NCBI GenBank assembly: GCA_002311385.1 | Contig: DCAE01000109.1 | Coordinates: forward strand, 67,261-89,154 | Origin: Dehalococcoidia bacterium UBA1141 | Lineage (GTDB): Bacteria > Chloroflexota > Dehalococcoidia > Lucifugimonadales > UBA3495 | Direction of reading: 5' to 3' | Length of the DNA: 21,894 bases | Part shown: piece by piece, positions 21,835-21,894 of the stretch | How the letters are laid out: the number at the start of each line of letters is the position of its first letter | How positions within the stretch are numbered: the first letter of the stretch is position 1 | Made by a program: the position numbers and the translations under genes | The notes under the pieces: model-generated | Database searches by the model: none | The model's input: only the letters and a program-made list of their open reading frames with translations | Told to the model about the DNA's origin: nothing

Positions 21835-21894
21835 ATGAGAGAACTCGCGTCGTTGGGGAAATATTCGTTGAGGGAACACAAGAACAGGGGAACA
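21835..21894 (+). CDS. Possible 5' end of a gene cut by the window edge
   Basis: An ATG at 21835 opens a frame to the last base (MRELASLGKYSLREHKNRGT). No clear Shine-Dalgarno precedes it, and 20 residues are too few to assign a family. It would be divergent from the FAH-family gene. Confidence 0.2.
   Translation, partial: MRELASLGKYSLREHKNRGT

Overview
The window (21.9 kb, roughly 54% G+C, densely coded) looks like a chromosomal stretch of a free-living bacterium, most plausibly a Chloroflexota member of the SAR202/Dehalococcoidia type. This is an inference from gene content: a HspR-controlled grpE-dnaK cluster, an AcuC-type deacetylase, a PAC2-family protein, a Thr/Pro-rich DNRLRE lipoprotein, several small proteins I do not recognise, and many luciferase-like (LLM) and C-C bond-cleaving enzymes. 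No rRNA, tRNA, CRISPR array, phage gene or transposase gene was seen. UGA, UAG and UAA all serve as ordinary stops, but one UGA is used for selenocysteine.

Layout. 1-2.9 kb: a possible 3' gene end, a small cupin, an NAD-dependent formate dehydrogenase with the full catalytic set, a SnoaL-like protein, and a RidA-family protein without the catalytic arginine, closed by a strong bidirectional terminator. 2.9-3.9 kb (minus): a secreted DNRLRE lipoprotein whose frame is cut by a TAG that sits exactly in register, just before the family's last strand. 4.1-5.9 kb: selenide, water dikinase (SelD), itself a selenoprotein with an in-frame UGA at residue 17 and a candidate bSECIS hairpin; then a cytoplasmic sulfite-oxidase-type molybdenum enzyme with its own promoter. 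6.1-6.3 kb (minus): a zinc-ribbon protein. 6.4-10.5 kb: hspR-grpE-dnaK behind a consensus promoter with a dyad at the start site, then a 99-residue orphan with its own promoter and terminator. 10.5-11 kb: non-coding, with several inverted repeats. 11-12.1 kb (minus): AcuC-like deacetylase. 12.7-13.4 kb: an unrecognised coiled-coil protein with a textbook terminator. 13.6-18 kb: LLM flavin oxygenase, 6-oxocamphor-hydrolase-like crotonase, PAC2-family protein, DinB-like protein and a duplicated dimeric-barrel protein. 18.2-19.2 kb: TrpS. 19.2-20.1 kb (minus): F420-type LLM oxidoreductase. 20.24-20.55 kb: a 314-bp element with 20-bp terminal inverted repeats enclosing six 37-bp tandem repeats. 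20.7-21.7 kb (minus): FAH-family hydrolase.

How the genes may work together. Formate dehydrogenase would supply NADH. SelD would supply selenophosphate for selenoproteins encoded elsewhere. The LLM oxygenase beside an OCH-type beta-diketone hydrolase, with a FAH-family C-C hydrolase and a second LLM enzyme nearby, suggests oxidation and ring opening of alicyclic ketones or terpenoids. That pathway is inferred from family membership and proximity only.

The most notable points are the hidden selenocysteine start of selD, the in-register TAG in the lipoprotein gene, the OCH-like hydrolase next to an LLM oxygenase, and the MITE-like repeat element.
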